From positions 1 to 36,771 of the forward strand of contig PLZO01000119.1 in the NCBI GenBank assembly GCA_003152165.1: a stretch of DNA of 36,771 nucleotides, read 5' to 3'. How positions within the stretch are numbered: the stretch's first letter is position 1; every line of letters begins with the position of its first letter. The notes under the pieces were generated by a model, which was not told the origin of the DNA, did no database searches, and saw only the letters and a program-made list of their open reading frames with translations. This stretch comes from Chloroflexota bacterium (GTDB lineage: Bacteria > Chloroflexota > Limnocylindria > Limnocylindrales > CSP1-4). Shown here in pieces: positions 17,471-26,290 of the stretch. A program made the translations under genes and the position numbers.

Positions 17471-17630
17471 CAAGGGACGATCGGCGCGGCTCCACGGACG
17501 ATCACTATCGTCCTGTCGGTCTTCCTGCGGGGAAGCAAACAACCGGAGCGGCACGGTCGTCGCCTGATCCAGTCGGGCGGCCGGACGCCGCGCCAAGCCG
17601 CGCGACGCCGACCCGTCGGGAGGGGATTCC

Positions 17631-18605
17631 ATGGTCCGAGTCCTGACAAGCCGAGACCTCGAGGGGAACGTGTCGTTCCTCGAGATCGTCGATGCTGTCG
17701 AAGCGTCGTATCGAGCGGCCGGCAACGGCCGGCTGGTCGGACGGCCGAGGACCTTCCTCACAGCGCCCGGCACGCATACGACCTTGAGCGTCAGCCCGGC
17801 TATCAGCGCTGAGCTGGGCATCGGGGTCTTCCTCTACACCGGGGGCAATAAGGGCAGCGGTCTCCCGCAGAAGCTTGCAGTCCTGTTCGATCCGACCGAT
17901 GGTGGGCTCAGCTGCCTGATCGAGTCCGACTGGCTAAGCTGGGCCCGCACAGGCGCGTCGAGCGCCGTCGCCACCAGGCATATGGCGCGCCCGGACGCGT
18001 CCGTCGTCGGCATTATCGGCTCGGGGAAGCAGGCGCGGAGCCAGCTGCTGGCGATCGCGACCGCCCGACCGATCGAGCGGGCCTTCGTTTTCAGTCTCCG
18101 AGAGGATCGGCGCAGGCGGTACGCGCTCGAGATGTCGGAGATGTGCGGATTTCCGGTCCTGGCGGTCGACGACGCCGCGGAGATCCTCGCATCGTCCGAC
18201 ATCATCTGCACCGCGACGACATCGCGCGAACCGGTCTTCGATGGCCGGGCGCTCAGGCCGGGAACGCATGTCAATGCCATCGGTCAGCACTATTCGGACC
18301 GCCGCGAGCTCGATACGGAGACGATCAGGCGCAGCCATGTCGTGGTCGACGACCTCGAGAGCGCATTCGCGGACTACGGCGAGCTGTGCATGCCGCTCGA
18401 ACGCGGTGAGATCGCCCGGGACCACATCCAGGCGAGCTTGGCCGATATCGTGATCGGGACCCGGACCGGTCGGCCGTCGTCCAGCGCGATCACCGTCTTC
18501 CTGTCGGGTGGCATCGCCGGGGAATACCTGGCCGCAGCGAGGGCGGTCTGGCAGATCGCCCAGGCACGAGGGCTGGGGATCGAGATCGACCTGGGGCACG
18601 CCTGA
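17631..18605 (+). CDS. Ornithine cyclodeaminase/mu-crystallin family protein
   Basis: The 324-residue protein has the family's Rossmann motif VGIIGSGKQARSQLLAIATA near residue 125, a substrate-domain start (EIVDAVEASYRAAGNGRLVG), and late motifs IICTATTSREPVFDGRAL and HVNAIGQHYSDRREL. Members use NAD(H) in cyclodeaminase, ketimine reductase or alanine/imino-acid dehydrogenase reactions; which applies here cannot be told. The ATG is preceded by GGAGGGG. The neighbouring 2-oxo-acid enzyme makes an imine or amino-acid substrate plausible. Confidence 0.82.
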   Translation: MVRVLTSRDLEGNVSFLEIVDAVEASYRAAGNGRLVGRPRTFLTAPGTHTTLSVSPAISAELGIGVFLYTGGNKGSGLPQKLAVLFDPTDGGLSCLIESDWLSWARTGASSAVATRHMARPDASVVGIIGSGKQARSQLLAIATARPIERAFVFSLREDRRRRYALEMSEMCGFPVLAVDDAAEILASSDIICTATTSREPVFDGRALRPGTHVNAIGQHYSDRRELDTETIRRSHVVVDDLESAFADYGELCMPLERGEIARDHIQASLADIVIGTRTGRPSSSAITVFLSGGIAGEYLAAARAVWQIAQARGLGIEIDLGHA

Positions 18606-18623
18606 CCGACGCGGGTGACGCAA

Positions 18624-18653
18624 TTGGACTTGAGGTGTACGTGTGCATACAAT
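18624..18653 (+). promoter_or_regulatory. Promoter of hydroxylase operon 3 with operator on the -10
   Basis: TTGGAC (18624-18629) and TACAAT (18648-18653) are separated by 18 bases, the same spacing as at operon 2. TGTACGTG (18636-18643) and TGCATACA (18644-18651) occupy the spacer and the -10. A protein bound there would block the polymerase. The promoter starts 19 bases after the stop of the previous gene, so the operon has its own control. Confidence 0.62.
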
Positions 18654-18722
18654 GACCGTGGCCGAGCCGACCGTCTGGCGTCGGGTGCGGATGACCGCGA
18701 CGGTTGGAGGACGTTACGCCGA

Positions 18723-19202
18723 GTGAGCGCTGACGTATCCGTGCAGATCCGGTTCGACGTCAACGGAACCGGCCAAGACTTGCGGGTCGACCCCGAGCGT
18801 CGCCTCGTCGATCTCCTCCGCGAGGATCTCGATATGACCGGGACGAAGGAGAGCTGCGCGGTCGGCGTGTGCGGTGCCTGCTCGGTCCTCGTCGACGGGG
18901 AGCTGCTCTCGGCGTGCCTGATACCGGCGGTCATGGTGGACGGCCGGTCGATCACAACGATCGAGGGGATCGCCGGCCCGAACGGCGAACTTTCGGCCAT
19001 GCAGGAGGCGTTCATCGTCGAGGGTGGCCTGCAGTGCGGCGCCTGCACACCCGGCCAGGTCGTCGCGGCGACGGCACTCCTGCGCGAGCAACCGGATCCC
19101 TCCGACGCCGAGATCCGCGACTGGATGGCCGGCAACCTGTGCCGTTGCACCGGTTACGCGGGCATCATCCGGGCGATCCGCTCGGCCGCGGCACCCGGCT
19201 GA
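18723..19202 (+). CDS. Molybdenum hydroxylase 2Fe-2S subunit, operon 3
   Basis: The 159-residue subunit shows CAVGVCGACSVLVDG and a following SAC for the first 2Fe-2S cluster, and LQCGACTPGQVV plus NLCRCTGYAGII for the second. These are the standard CGAC/CRCTGY forms, unlike the CSYC/CRCGSY forms in operons 1 and 2, so this is a separate lineage. I chose the GTG at 18723, where the conserved region begins; GGAGG lies 12 bases upstream, slightly far. A start at 18615 would lie upstream of the promoter. The large subunit follows 2 bases after the stop. Confidence 0.88.
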   Translation: MSADVSVQIRFDVNGTGQDLRVDPERRLVDLLREDLDMTGTKESCAVGVCGACSVLVDGELLSACLIPAVMVDGRSITTIEGIAGPNGELSAMQEAFIVEGGLQCGACTPGQVVAATALLREQPDPSDAEIRDWMAGNLCRCTGYAGIIRAIRSAAAPG

Positions 19203-19204
19203 CG

Positions 19205-21535
19205 ATGAGCGACCACGATGCACGCGGGCTCGGTACGCCACCGGACGCCGCCGAGGCGACCGCCCTGGCCAAACCAGAGCGCAGAGATGACGGGCCCGGC
19301 AAGGTCACCGGTGCGACGCGCTACGCCGGCGACCGGAAGATGCCCGGCGCGCTCTGGGCGGCCTTCCTTGGCAGCCAGGTCCCGCACGGTCGCATCCGCT
19401 CCGTCGATGCCTCCCTGGCGCGAACGCTGCCCGGCGTCCGGGCGGTCCTGACCGGCGCCGACGTCGAGGGGGTCCTGTTCGGGCGACGGCTCCAGGATCG
19501 CCCCGTCCTGGCCTGGGACCGCGTCCGCTTCGTCGGCGACCGACTGGCGGCGGTGGCGGCCGACACACTCGAGGCCGCCGAGGCCGCCGTCGCCGCGATC
19601 GAGGTCGATATCGAGGAGTTGGAACCGCTGTTCGACCTCGAGTTGGCCGTCCGCGACGGCGCCCCTGTCCTGCATCCAGAAGCGGGTGGCTACGTCTACA
19701 TGGGTGGCACCCGGCCACCCGTCGCCCATCCGAACGTCCAGGGTCGTACGCTCAAGCAGCGCGGCGAGGAGGACATCGAGGCCGTCTTTGCCCGTGCCCC
19801 GCGCGTCTTCGAGCACGAGTTCACGACGCCGCGCCACCATGCGGGCTACATCGAGCCGCACGCCACGCTGGTCTGGATCGACGACGGCGACATCGTCCAC
19901 GTGGTGACAACGAATAAGACGCCATTCTCGCTGCGCAGCCAGATGGCGACGTCGCTCGGCCTCCCTCCGGCCCAGATCGAGATCGAGGCTGGTGTGATCG
20001 GCGGCGACTTCGGCGGGAAGGGCTACTCGGTCGACGAGTTCGCCTGCTACTTCCTTGCCCGGGCGACCGGCCGGCCGGTGCGGGCCGTGACTCGCTATGC
20101 GGACGAGCTCTCCGCCACCAACGTGCGTCATGCCGCCCGGCTGCGGTTGCGGACCGCGGTCGACGCCGACGGGCGCTTGCTGGCCCACCAGGCGGACATC
20201 CTGTTCGACGGCGGAGCCTACGCGTCGGCCAAGCCGCTCCCGCACCTCATGCTCGCCGCCGGTAACGCGACGATGTCGCCGTACCGGATCCCGAACGTCC
20301 GGATCGAGGCCCGGACGATCTACACGAACACCGTTCCGGCCGGCCATATGCGCTCCCCGGGCGAGGTCCAGGCGCTGTTCGCCGGCGAGTCGCACCTCGA
20401 CGCAATCGCTCGCGAGCTGGGCGAGGACCCGCTCGAGTTTCGGCTACGCAACGTCGTCCGGGACGGCGAGGTCGGGACGCTCGGGGACCACTTCCGCGAG
20501 GCCCGCGGAGCCGAGGTGCTCGAGACCGTCCGCTCGGCGATGGACTGGGGGCGCCCGCTGCCGGCAGGTCGCGGACGAGGCCTCGCGTTCGGCGTACGGC
20601 ATGTCGGCGGGGGCGCGCTCACCTTGGGTCTCCGGCTCGCGCCCGACGGGCGGATCGAGGTCTTCACTGCGCTGCCCGACCAGGGTGGCGGCCAGACGAT
20701 GGTCATCAAGCGGGTCCTGGCCCTGGTCGCCTCGATCGACGAATCGCGGATCAGCGTAGTCCGCCGGACGACCGCCGGTGCCCCGTTCGACCCCGGCGTG
20801 GGCGGGAGCCGGGTGACCCACATCGCGAGCCGTGCCGCGGAGATGCTCGGCGAGCAGCTCCGAGACTGGATCGACGAACGGCTGCCGCGCGCCTTGCCGG
20901 ACGCGCCGGCTGGCGCGGAGTTGCGCGACGACGCCATCGTCGACCCGGCGACCGGGCACATCCTGCTCGGGTTCGACGAGCTCATCGGCCGGCTCGTCCC
21001 GGCCGGCGAACCGCTGGAACTCACCGCCACCTTCGACGCCGGGACGCACGGGCCCGATGAGTCCGGTGACAACGACTTCGCCGCCTGCGCAGTCGAGGTC
21101 TCGGTCGACGCGGACACCGGGACGATCACGATCCACGACGCGGTCCTAGTCGTGGATGTCGGCACCGTTATCAATCCGGTGGCCCACGCCGGGCAGCTCG
21201 TCGGCGGCTTCGCCTTCGGGGTCGGCGCAGCGCTGATGGAGGAGCTCATCGTTGAGGACGGGGTGATGGCCGGCCTGAGCCTCGGCGAGACCCGCCTGCC
21301 GACGATCCGCGACGTCCCGGCCCTGCGCCTGGTGCTGCTGCCGACGACGGTCGGTCCCGGCGCCTTTGGGGCCAAGATGGCCGGCGAGCTGTCCAATGCG
21401 CCCGTCGCGCCGGCGATCGCCAACGCCGTTGCCGACGCGGTCGGCATTCGACCGACCCAGCTGCCGATGACCCCAGAGCGGATCCTCGCGGCGCTCAGGG
21501 CATGGGCGGGCGCGGAGGCGAACCCGCCGACGTGA
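19205..21535 (+). CDS. Molybdenum hydroxylase large subunit (aldehyde oxidase/isoquinoline oxidoreductase type), operon 3
   Basis: The 776-residue catalytic subunit starts with the usual DGPGKVTGATRYAGD, absent in the other two large subunits. It then shows GVIGGDFGGKGYSVDEFACY, the pocket loop GHMRSPGEVQALFAGE, LPDQGGGQTMV (the MGQG position) and the catalytic glutamate in AKMAGELSNAPVAPAI at about residue 728. The AYRCSFR cysteine of CO dehydrogenase is absent. No FAD subunit is encoded in this operon. It may borrow a FAD subunit from operon 1 or 2, or donate electrons by another route, as enzymes without FAD do with cytochromes. coxG follows after a transporter remnant. Confidence 0.88.
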   Translation: MSDHDARGLGTPPDAAEATALAKPERRDDGPGKVTGATRYAGDRKMPGALWAAFLGSQVPHGRIRSVDASLARTLPGVRAVLTGADVEGVLFGRRLQDRPVLAWDRVRFVGDRLAAVAADTLEAAEAAVAAIEVDIEELEPLFDLELAVRDGAPVLHPEAGGYVYMGGTRPPVAHPNVQGRTLKQRGEEDIEAVFARAPRVFEHEFTTPRHHAGYIEPHATLVWIDDGDIVHVVTTNKTPFSLRSQMATSLGLPPAQIEIEAGVIGGDFGGKGYSVDEFACYFLARATGRPVRAVTRYADELSATNVRHAARLRLRTAVDADGRLLAHQADILFDGGAYASAKPLPHLMLAAGNATMSPYRIPNVRIEARTIYTNTVPAGHMRSPGEVQALFAGESHLDAIARELGEDPLEFRLRNVVRDGEVGTLGDHFREARGAEVLETVRSAMDWGRPLPAGRGRGLAFGVRHVGGGALTLGLRLAPDGRIEVFTALPDQGGGQTMVIKRVLALVASIDESRISVVRRTTAGAPFDPGVGGSRVTHIASRAAEMLGEQLRDWIDERLPRALPDAPAGAELRDDAIVDPATGHILLGFDELIGRLVPAGEPLELTATFDAGTHGPDESGDNDFAACAVEVSVDADTGTITIHDAVLVVDVGTVINPVAHAGQLVGGFAFGVGAALMEELIVEDGVMAGLSLGETRLPTIRDVPALRLVLLPTTVGPGAFGAKMAGELSNAPVAPAIANAVADAVGIRPTQLPMTPERILAALRAWAGAEANPPT

Positions 21536-21544
21536 CCGCCACAC

Positions 21545-22020
21545 GCCACAGCGGCGCCGGCGGCGAACGAGACCGCCGCGACGACGAAGATCGCGGTGAT
21601 CCCCGGCGGTTCCGCCGAGCGCCCGCATCATCGTCGGCACCACGAGCAGCGCGGCATGATTCCCTGCGAGCCGAACGCCGAGTGCAGTCATCCGCTCGCG
21701 ACGTGGTGAATGAGCAACCCGGGCGCCAAGAAGGCCACCACGCTGCCCACGGCGGGTGTCCTCAGGCTCAGCATCAGGCGGCGGGGTTCACCGACGCGGT
21801 CGACCCAGCGACCGATGCCACGGTCGTCAGGGCCGGCACGATCGAGAACGCGGATTGGATGAGGCCGATCTCGAGCGACGATGCACTCAGGGAGAGCGCC
21901 CGATAGGTGACCGTCGGCCGCGTCGCCCGGACCGCCGTCGTGGCCAGGAGGGTGACGAGCATCTGGATCAGGAACCCACATCGCCATCCAGACCGGGGAC
22001 GGGACGGCGGCACGTCGCTC
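21545..22020 (-). pseudogene. Major facilitator superfamily transporter remnant
   Basis: Between operon 3 and coxG the minus strand shows the decayed N-terminal part of an MFS permease: FLIQMLVTLLATTAVRATRP, then SLSASSLEIGLIQSAFSIVP, then in another frame GRWVDRVGEPRRLMLSL (the loop 2-3 signature) and GSVVAFLAPGLLIHHV, and in a third frame FVVAAVSFAAGAAVACGG. At least two frameshifts and internal losses are needed. A functional uptake gene has therefore been lost from the island. Confidence 0.68.
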
Positions 22021-22071
22021 ATGGACGGCGGTCCCCCGCCTGGGCGATACTCATCGGTGACACAGTAGACT

Positions 22072-22085
22072 TCCGTATGCAGTGA
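22072..22085. promoter_or_regulatory. Candidate operator upstream of coxG
   Basis: GTATGCAGTG (22075-22084) lies 23 bases before the GTG start of coxG. The same ten bases occur upstream of ubiD (25921-25930). A matching -35/-10 pair is not clear here. Confidence 0.4.
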
Positions 22086-22107
22086 AATCGGACAAGGAGC
22101 GACGTGG

Positions 22108-22563
22108 GTGATCCTCGATCAGAAGGTCGTCGTCCAGGCGGCCCCGGACAAGGTCTGGGAGTTCCTCATGGACATTCCGGCGGTCAGCGCATGCGTGCCC
22201 GGCGTCGAATCGTTCGAGAAGATCGACGATGACACGTTCCTCGGCACGCTCAAGGTCAAAGTCGGACCGATCGGCGTCAAGCTGAACGGCAAGGTGATCG
22301 TCGTCGAGCGGGACCGCGAGAACTACCGTTCGCGGATGGACGTCCAGGCGGCCGAGAAGCGCCTCAACAGCGCCGTCTCCGCCCACGCTACCCTGACCCT
22401 CGTGCCGCGCTCTGCGACGGAGACGGAGGTCCAGATCCACACCGAATCGTCGATCCTCGGCAAGCTCGGGGAGTTCGGGCAGGCGGTTATGCGCCGGAAG
22501 GCCGACCAGATCGTCGCCGAGTTCGCAAAGAACATGGCCTCTACGATCGGCGCCTCCAGCTGA
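22108..22563 (+). CDS. coxG: CoxG family SRPBCC protein
   Basis: The 151-residue protein belongs to the CoxG/SRPBCC superfamily: APDKVWEFLMDIPAVSACVP, the PGVESFE segment, GTLKVKVGPIGVKLNGKVIV, and AEKRLNSAVSAHATLTLVP. In CO-oxidising bacteria CoxG helps anchor the hydroxylase to the membrane; this one lacks an obvious C-terminal membrane helix and ends AEFAKNMASTIGASS. The start is GTG with AAGGAG 8 bases upstream. It probably serves the molybdenum hydroxylases of this island. A decayed paralogue lies at 35450-35692. Confidence 0.86.
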   Translation: MILDQKVVVQAAPDKVWEFLMDIPAVSACVPGVESFEKIDDDTFLGTLKVKVGPIGVKLNGKVIVVERDRENYRSRMDVQAAEKRLNSAVSAHATLTLVPRSATETEVQIHTESSILGKLGEFGQAVMRRKADQIVAEFAKNMASTIGASS

Positions 22564-22588
22564 CCCTGGGTCTGTTCTCCCACGAGGT

Positions 22589-22663
22589 TGGTGACACCCG
22601 AGGAGCCCGTCACCAGCTAGGTTGAAGGCGCTGACCAATCAGCAGATCTGGGAGGGCTCCTCG
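22589..22663. repeat. Nested inverted repeats at the IS481 remnant leader
   Basis: TGGTGAC (22589-22595) pairs with GTCACCA (22609-22615). Inside it, CGAGGAGCCC (22599-22608) pairs with GGGCTCCTCG (22654-22663), which ends just before the transposase start. The two pairings exclude each other. They could be the terminal repeat and leader of the IS481 element, or a terminator for coxG; no T-tract is present. Confidence 0.45.
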
Positions 22664-22664
22664 A

Positions 22665-22880
22665 ATGCATTGTCACGCCAACGCCCGTCTGACACCACGC
22701 GGCCGGGCCGGAGTCTTCGCGGCCGTCGAGGCCGGGATGACCGTGGCCGCCGCCTGTCTCGCCTTCCGGATGAGCCGCTGCTACTACCGCTGGCTGCCGC
22801 GCTTCCGGAGGAACGGCCCGGCCGGCCTCATTGACCGGAGCTCACGACCGCATCTTCGATGCGGAGGAGGAGCGGGGTTG
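22665..22880 (+). pseudogene. IS481-family transposase, N-terminal remnant
   Basis: From the ATG at 22665 the reading is MHCHANARLTPRGRAGVFAA, then AACLAFRMSRCYYRWLPRFR and GPAGLIDRSSRPH. This is the helix-turn-helix start of IS481 transposases. Homology ends at about residue 65, and the open frame then runs antisense into the amidohydrolase gene. The catalytic DDE domain is missing. Confidence 0.82.
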
Positions 22881-22892
22881 ACGTGCCAACCG

Positions 22893-24278
22893 CTACTTCG
22901 CAGCCGTGGCACCCTGGACGACCGGACGGACCATCCGGCCGGTCGGCTTGCCGACGAGCTCGCCGTCGCGCATGACGATCCGACCGCGGACGATCGTGGC
23001 GACTGGCATGCCCTTGGTCTTGCGGCCGTCGAACGGCGTGACGTGGTTCTTGCTGTGGAGCTCGTCATCGCGGATGACGCCTTCCTTGTCGAGATCGATG
23101 ATCGTCAGGTCGCCGTCCGAGCCGATGGCGATTGTGCCCTTCTGGGGGTAGATATCCCAGGTCTTGGCAGGGCCCTCGGAGGTGGCTCGGACGAGCTGCT
23201 GGAGCGTCATCCGACCGGTGTGGACGCCGTTGGTGAGGAAGAACCGGACGCTCGTCTCGACGCCGGGGAAACCGGAGATCGCCTTCCAGATGTCGTCGTT
23301 GAGCTTCTCCTCCGCGGTGTGCGGCGAATGGTCCGTGGCGATCTGGTTGACCCGGCCGTCGTTCAGTCCTTTGAGCAGGTAGTCGCCGTGGCCCTCGCTC
23401 CCGTAGCGGACAGGAGGGTTCATCCGGAGACGCGGGCCCAAGGTGGCCATCTCCTCGGCCGTGAGGAAGACGTAGTGGGCGCCGGTCTCGCACGTGACGT
23501 CGACGCCCTTGGCGCGCCATTCGTCGATCATGTCGAGGCCTTCCTTGGACGACAAATGGAAGATGTGGATCTTCGTCCCGATGTGCTTCGCGTAGAGGCC
23601 CATCCGCTGGATGGACTCGACCTCAGCGAGCGCGGGGCGCGAGTCGACGTGCGCGAGCGCGTCGGTCCGGCCAGCCGCCTTCATCTGCCGGATCAGGTGC
23701 TGCATGATCTCGTTGTTTTCGGCGTGGAAGCCGATCCGTAGCCCGGTCTCGGCGATCTCGCGGAGACCGTCGAGCATCATGCCGTCATCGGGCGCCGGGA
23801 TATTGCCGATCGTCTCGCCGAGGAAACACTTGAAGCCGACGACACCGGCCTCGGCCAGTGACTTGAGGGCAGGTACGCTGTCCTGGACCAGCAGGCCGAT
23901 GATCCCAAAGTCGACAAACGACTTCTCCTCGGCGAGCTTCTTCTTGAGCTCGACGCCAGCAACCGTGTCGGTCTTGGGGTTCGTGTTCGGCATGTCGATG
24001 ACCGTCGTCACGCCGCCCATGACGGCGGCCGTCGACCCAGTCGTCCAGTCCTCCTTGTATTCGAAGCCGGGCTCGCGGAAGTGGACGTGGCCGTCGATGA
24101 CGCCGGGCACGACGTACTTGCCGGAGGCGTCGTACTCCTCCTTCGCGGTCAGGCCGAGCTCGCCCGGAGCCGCGATCGAGACGAACTTGCCACCGTCCAC
24201 GGCGAGGTCCGCCTGGAACGTGGCGTCCGCGGTGACGACGGTTCCGTTCTTGACGATCAGATCGACGGGATTTGCCAT
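22893..24278 (-). CDS. Cyclic amidohydrolase (allantoinase/dihydropyrimidinase/dihydroorotase family)
   Basis: The 461-residue metal-dependent hydrolase opens cyclic amides. It shows the metal-binding HxH in VIDGHVHFREPGFEYKEDW, the bridging lysine candidate in VVGFKCFLGETIG, histidines in IGFHAENNEIM and IHIFHLSSKEGLD, and the aspartate in QIATDHSPHTAEEK. The start ATG at 24278 begins the typical NPVDLIVKNGTVVTAD; longer frames upstream overlap the UbiD gene. It lies 85 bases downstream of ubiD in the same direction and is probably co-transcribed. No allantoicase is near, so ring opening of another cyclic amide or hydantoin is as likely as purine breakdown. Confidence 0.87.
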   Translation of the reverse strand: MANPVDLIVKNGTVVTADATFQADLAVDGGKFVSIAAPGELGLTAKEEYDASGKYVVPGVIDGHVHFREPGFEYKEDWTTGSTAAVMGGVTTVIDMPNTNPKTDTVAGVELKKKLAEEKSFVDFGIIGLLVQDSVPALKSLAEAGVVGFKCFLGETIGNIPAPDDGMMLDGLREIAETGLRIGFHAENNEIMQHLIRQMKAAGRTDALAHVDSRPALAEVESIQRMGLYAKHIGTKIHIFHLSSKEGLDMIDEWRAKGVDVTCETGAHYVFLTAEEMATLGPRLRMNPPVRYGSEGHGDYLLKGLNDGRVNQIATDHSPHTAEEKLNDDIWKAISGFPGVETSVRFFLTNGVHTGRMTLQQLVRATSEGPAKTWDIYPQKGTIAIGSDGDLTIIDLDKEGVIRDDELHSKNHVTPFDGRKTKGMPVATIVRGRIVMRDGELVGKPTGRMVRPVVQGATAAK

Positions 24279-24363
24279 TGGTTGTCCAGTTCTCCTGCTG
24301 ATTGGCTTTGCGTGACGAACGTTGAGTGGGGACTTGGCTGGGTCGTTGCGTCCGCCGGTCGGG

Positions 24364-25860
24364 CTACGGGCCAGCAGGGCCTCGGGCGTCTGGATCAAGG
24401 ATCCAGCCCCAGCGGTCCTTCGTCGCCCGCGACATCTCGGTGGTGACGACCGGCTCGGCAAAACGGTCCTTCCATTCCCACGGCTTCGTCGCATCGATCA
24501 GGAGGCGCGAATTGAAGCCGCGCTCGTCGGGATGGATGGCCGGGTCGAGCGGCCCGCTCCAGGCTCGCTTGATGATCGTGATGTCGCGGTCCGGGTCGCA
24601 GCGGGTCATTACCGCCCACATGACGTCGTCGAGGCTGGTAATGTCGATGTCAGGGTCGACGACGATCGCGATCCGACCCGCGTAGGCCGACGTCCCGGTC
24701 TGGCTGCCGACCATGAGCGCCTGGGTGGCGTGACCGGCATAAGCTTGGTCGACGGCAATGACCGTCATCATCCGGTTGCCGGCCTCGGGCGGACACCACA
24801 CGCCGGTCACACGCGGCACGCCGGCCTGGCGGAGCTGCGTCTCGATGAGCGCCGACTTCAGGTATGCGAGGAAGCGGTTGTCCTCGTGCGGCGGCTTGCC
24901 CTGCGGGCAGCCGAGCAGGATCGGATCATTGCGGTGGTATATGGCGGCGACGTGGATGACCGGGGTCTGGTGCTCGCCGCTCGCGTAATAGCCCATCCAT
25001 TCACCGTACGGACCCTCGTGGTGGGTCTCGTCCGGGTACATCCAGCCCTCGATGACGATCTCGGCGGTCGCCGGGAAGGGGAGCCCGGTGTGTTTGCCCC
25101 GCACGACGTCGATCGCCTCGTCGCGGATACCCCCGGCCCACGCCATCTCGCTCATGCCGTAGGGGATGCCTTCGGCGCATGCCGACATGAAGAGCAGGGG
25201 ATCGGCGCCGACGACGACGACGATCGGACACGGCTGGCCACGGTCGAAGTACTTCTGGCGGATCAGCTTGCCGTGCTTGCCCGGGCTGATGTACACGCCC
25301 AGCTCGTTACGGCTGAAGACCTGGTTGCGGTACGTGCCCAGGTTGACCCAGTCGGAGTCGGGATCCTTCAGGATGTTCATGCTGGCGGTCCCGATGAACC
25401 GGCCGCCGTCCTGCGGGTGCCACGTCGGCACCGGGAAGGCCTCGAGGTCGACGTCGTCGCCCTCGAGGATGTTCTCGAAGACGGGGCCCGTCTCGACCTC
25501 GCGCGGGGGGATCGGAGTCAGGCCGTCGAGGACGCCGCGCCAGAATCGGAACAGGCCATCGTGGTTGCCCTCTGACGGGGGAAGGTTGAGGGTGATCGCC
25601 TGGCGGGCGGTATTGCCGCTGCAATTGACGATGACGCGACGGCCTGCCGGGTATCCGGGGATTTCGTCGAACAGGACGGCCGGTGAATCTTCGTTGTGGT
25701 CGAGCATCTCGGTGATCTCACCGATCTCGGACTGCCAGCCGGCACCACGGACGACCCGCAGCTCACCTTGCTCCTCGGCACGGGCGATCCATTCGCGGGT
25801 GTCGCGCCACGGGGCCAGACGGCCCGTCGCGGTGCCAGTCGGCTGATCGCTGATCGCCAC
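24364..25860 (-). CDS. UbiD family prenyl-FMN-dependent decarboxylase
   Basis: The 498-residue enzyme removes (or adds) a carboxyl group on an aromatic, heteroaromatic or unsaturated acid using prenyl-FMN. The conserved Arg-Glu-Glu triad can be located in LGTYRNQVFSR, EIVIEGWMYP and EGPYGEWMGYYASGEHQTPV. Other family marks are PQDGGRFIGT and SMNILKDPDSDWVN. I chose the GTG at 25860 because GAGGAAGAGGA lies just upstream; an ATG at 25896 would add a basic stretch that overlaps that ribosome site. UbiX (8020-8670) would provide its cofactor. The substrate is unknown; phenolic, furan, pyrrole or pyridine acids are all possible. Confidence 0.92.
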   Translation of the reverse strand: MAISDQPTGTATGRLAPWRDTREWIARAEEQGELRVVRGAGWQSEIGEITEMLDHNEDSPAVLFDEIPGYPAGRRVIVNCSGNTARQAITLNLPPSEGNHDGLFRFWRGVLDGLTPIPPREVETGPVFENILEGDDVDLEAFPVPTWHPQDGGRFIGTASMNILKDPDSDWVNLGTYRNQVFSRNELGVYISPGKHGKLIRQKYFDRGQPCPIVVVVGADPLLFMSACAEGIPYGMSEMAWAGGIRDEAIDVVRGKHTGLPFPATAEIVIEGWMYPDETHHEGPYGEWMGYYASGEHQTPVIHVAAIYHRNDPILLGCPQGKPPHEDNRFLAYLKSALIETQLRQAGVPRVTGVWCPPEAGNRMMTVIAVDQAYAGHATQALMVGSQTGTSAYAGRIAIVVDPDIDITSLDDVMWAVMTRCDPDRDITIIKRAWSGPLDPAIHPDERGFNSRLLIDATKPWEWKDRFAEPVVTTEMSRATKDRWGWILDPDARGPAGP

Positions 25861-25916
25861 GCTTGTCCTCTTCCTCGACCGTCGTCCGGCACCCATGATC
25901 GGAGCGGCGCGAATGT

Positions 25917-25930
25917 CACTGTATGCAGTG
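25917..25930. promoter_or_regulatory. Palindromic operator upstream of ubiD
   Basis: CACTGTATGCAGTG has perfect five-base arms (CACTG/CAGTG) and contains TGTATGCA, the clearest version of the motif found through the island. It lies 57 bases upstream of the chosen ubiD start. A TACAGT on the minus strand within it could be a -10, but no good -35 is found. Confidence 0.5.
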
Positions 25931-26013
25931 GTATCTTATCGGCCGCAGGGCGTCTGGGTCAATGCCGAGTCGACGCTCGCCAGTGCCACGTCGATCGCCC
26001 TCGGCGGAGTTCG

Positions 26014-26290
26014 ATGGACCTCAGCCCGGTTGTCCTGCTCGTCCTGGTCGCCTCCATGTTCGGGCCGCCTTCGTCAATGGGACGATCGGTTTCGGTTTCG
26101 CGCTCCTCGCCGTCAAAGTTCCTGGCCGTGATCCTGGGTACCAGGGAGGAGATCATCGTCCTGACCCTCCTGACGCCGGCGGTGCAGCGGCCTCCAAGTG
26201 GGGCACCACCGGGCCGACCGGGGGACTGCCAAGCGGCTCCGTGTGCTCATCGTGGCGGCCCTCGTCGGGACAGCCATCGTTGGGATGTTC
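26014..26290 (+). pseudogene. TauE/SafE family permease remnant
   Basis: Reading across three frames gives VVLLVLVAS, AAFVNGTIGFGFALLAVK, ILGTREEIIVLTLLTPAV, and GTAKRLRVLIVAALVGTAIV. This is the N-terminal half of a TauE/SafE (sulfite exporter-like) membrane protein with the FVNGTIGFG motif. At least three frameshifts and an abrupt end at about 26290 make it non-functional. Confidence 0.7.

Noticed and set aside
3981-21535. Aerobic carbon monoxide dehydrogenase
   Set aside because: None of the three large subunits has the AYRCSFR-type cysteine loop needed for the Cu-Mo site; other hydroxylations are more likely despite the Cox-like gene order.
24322-25575. 417-codon plus-strand open frame
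   Set aside because: Antisense shadow of the UbiD gene.
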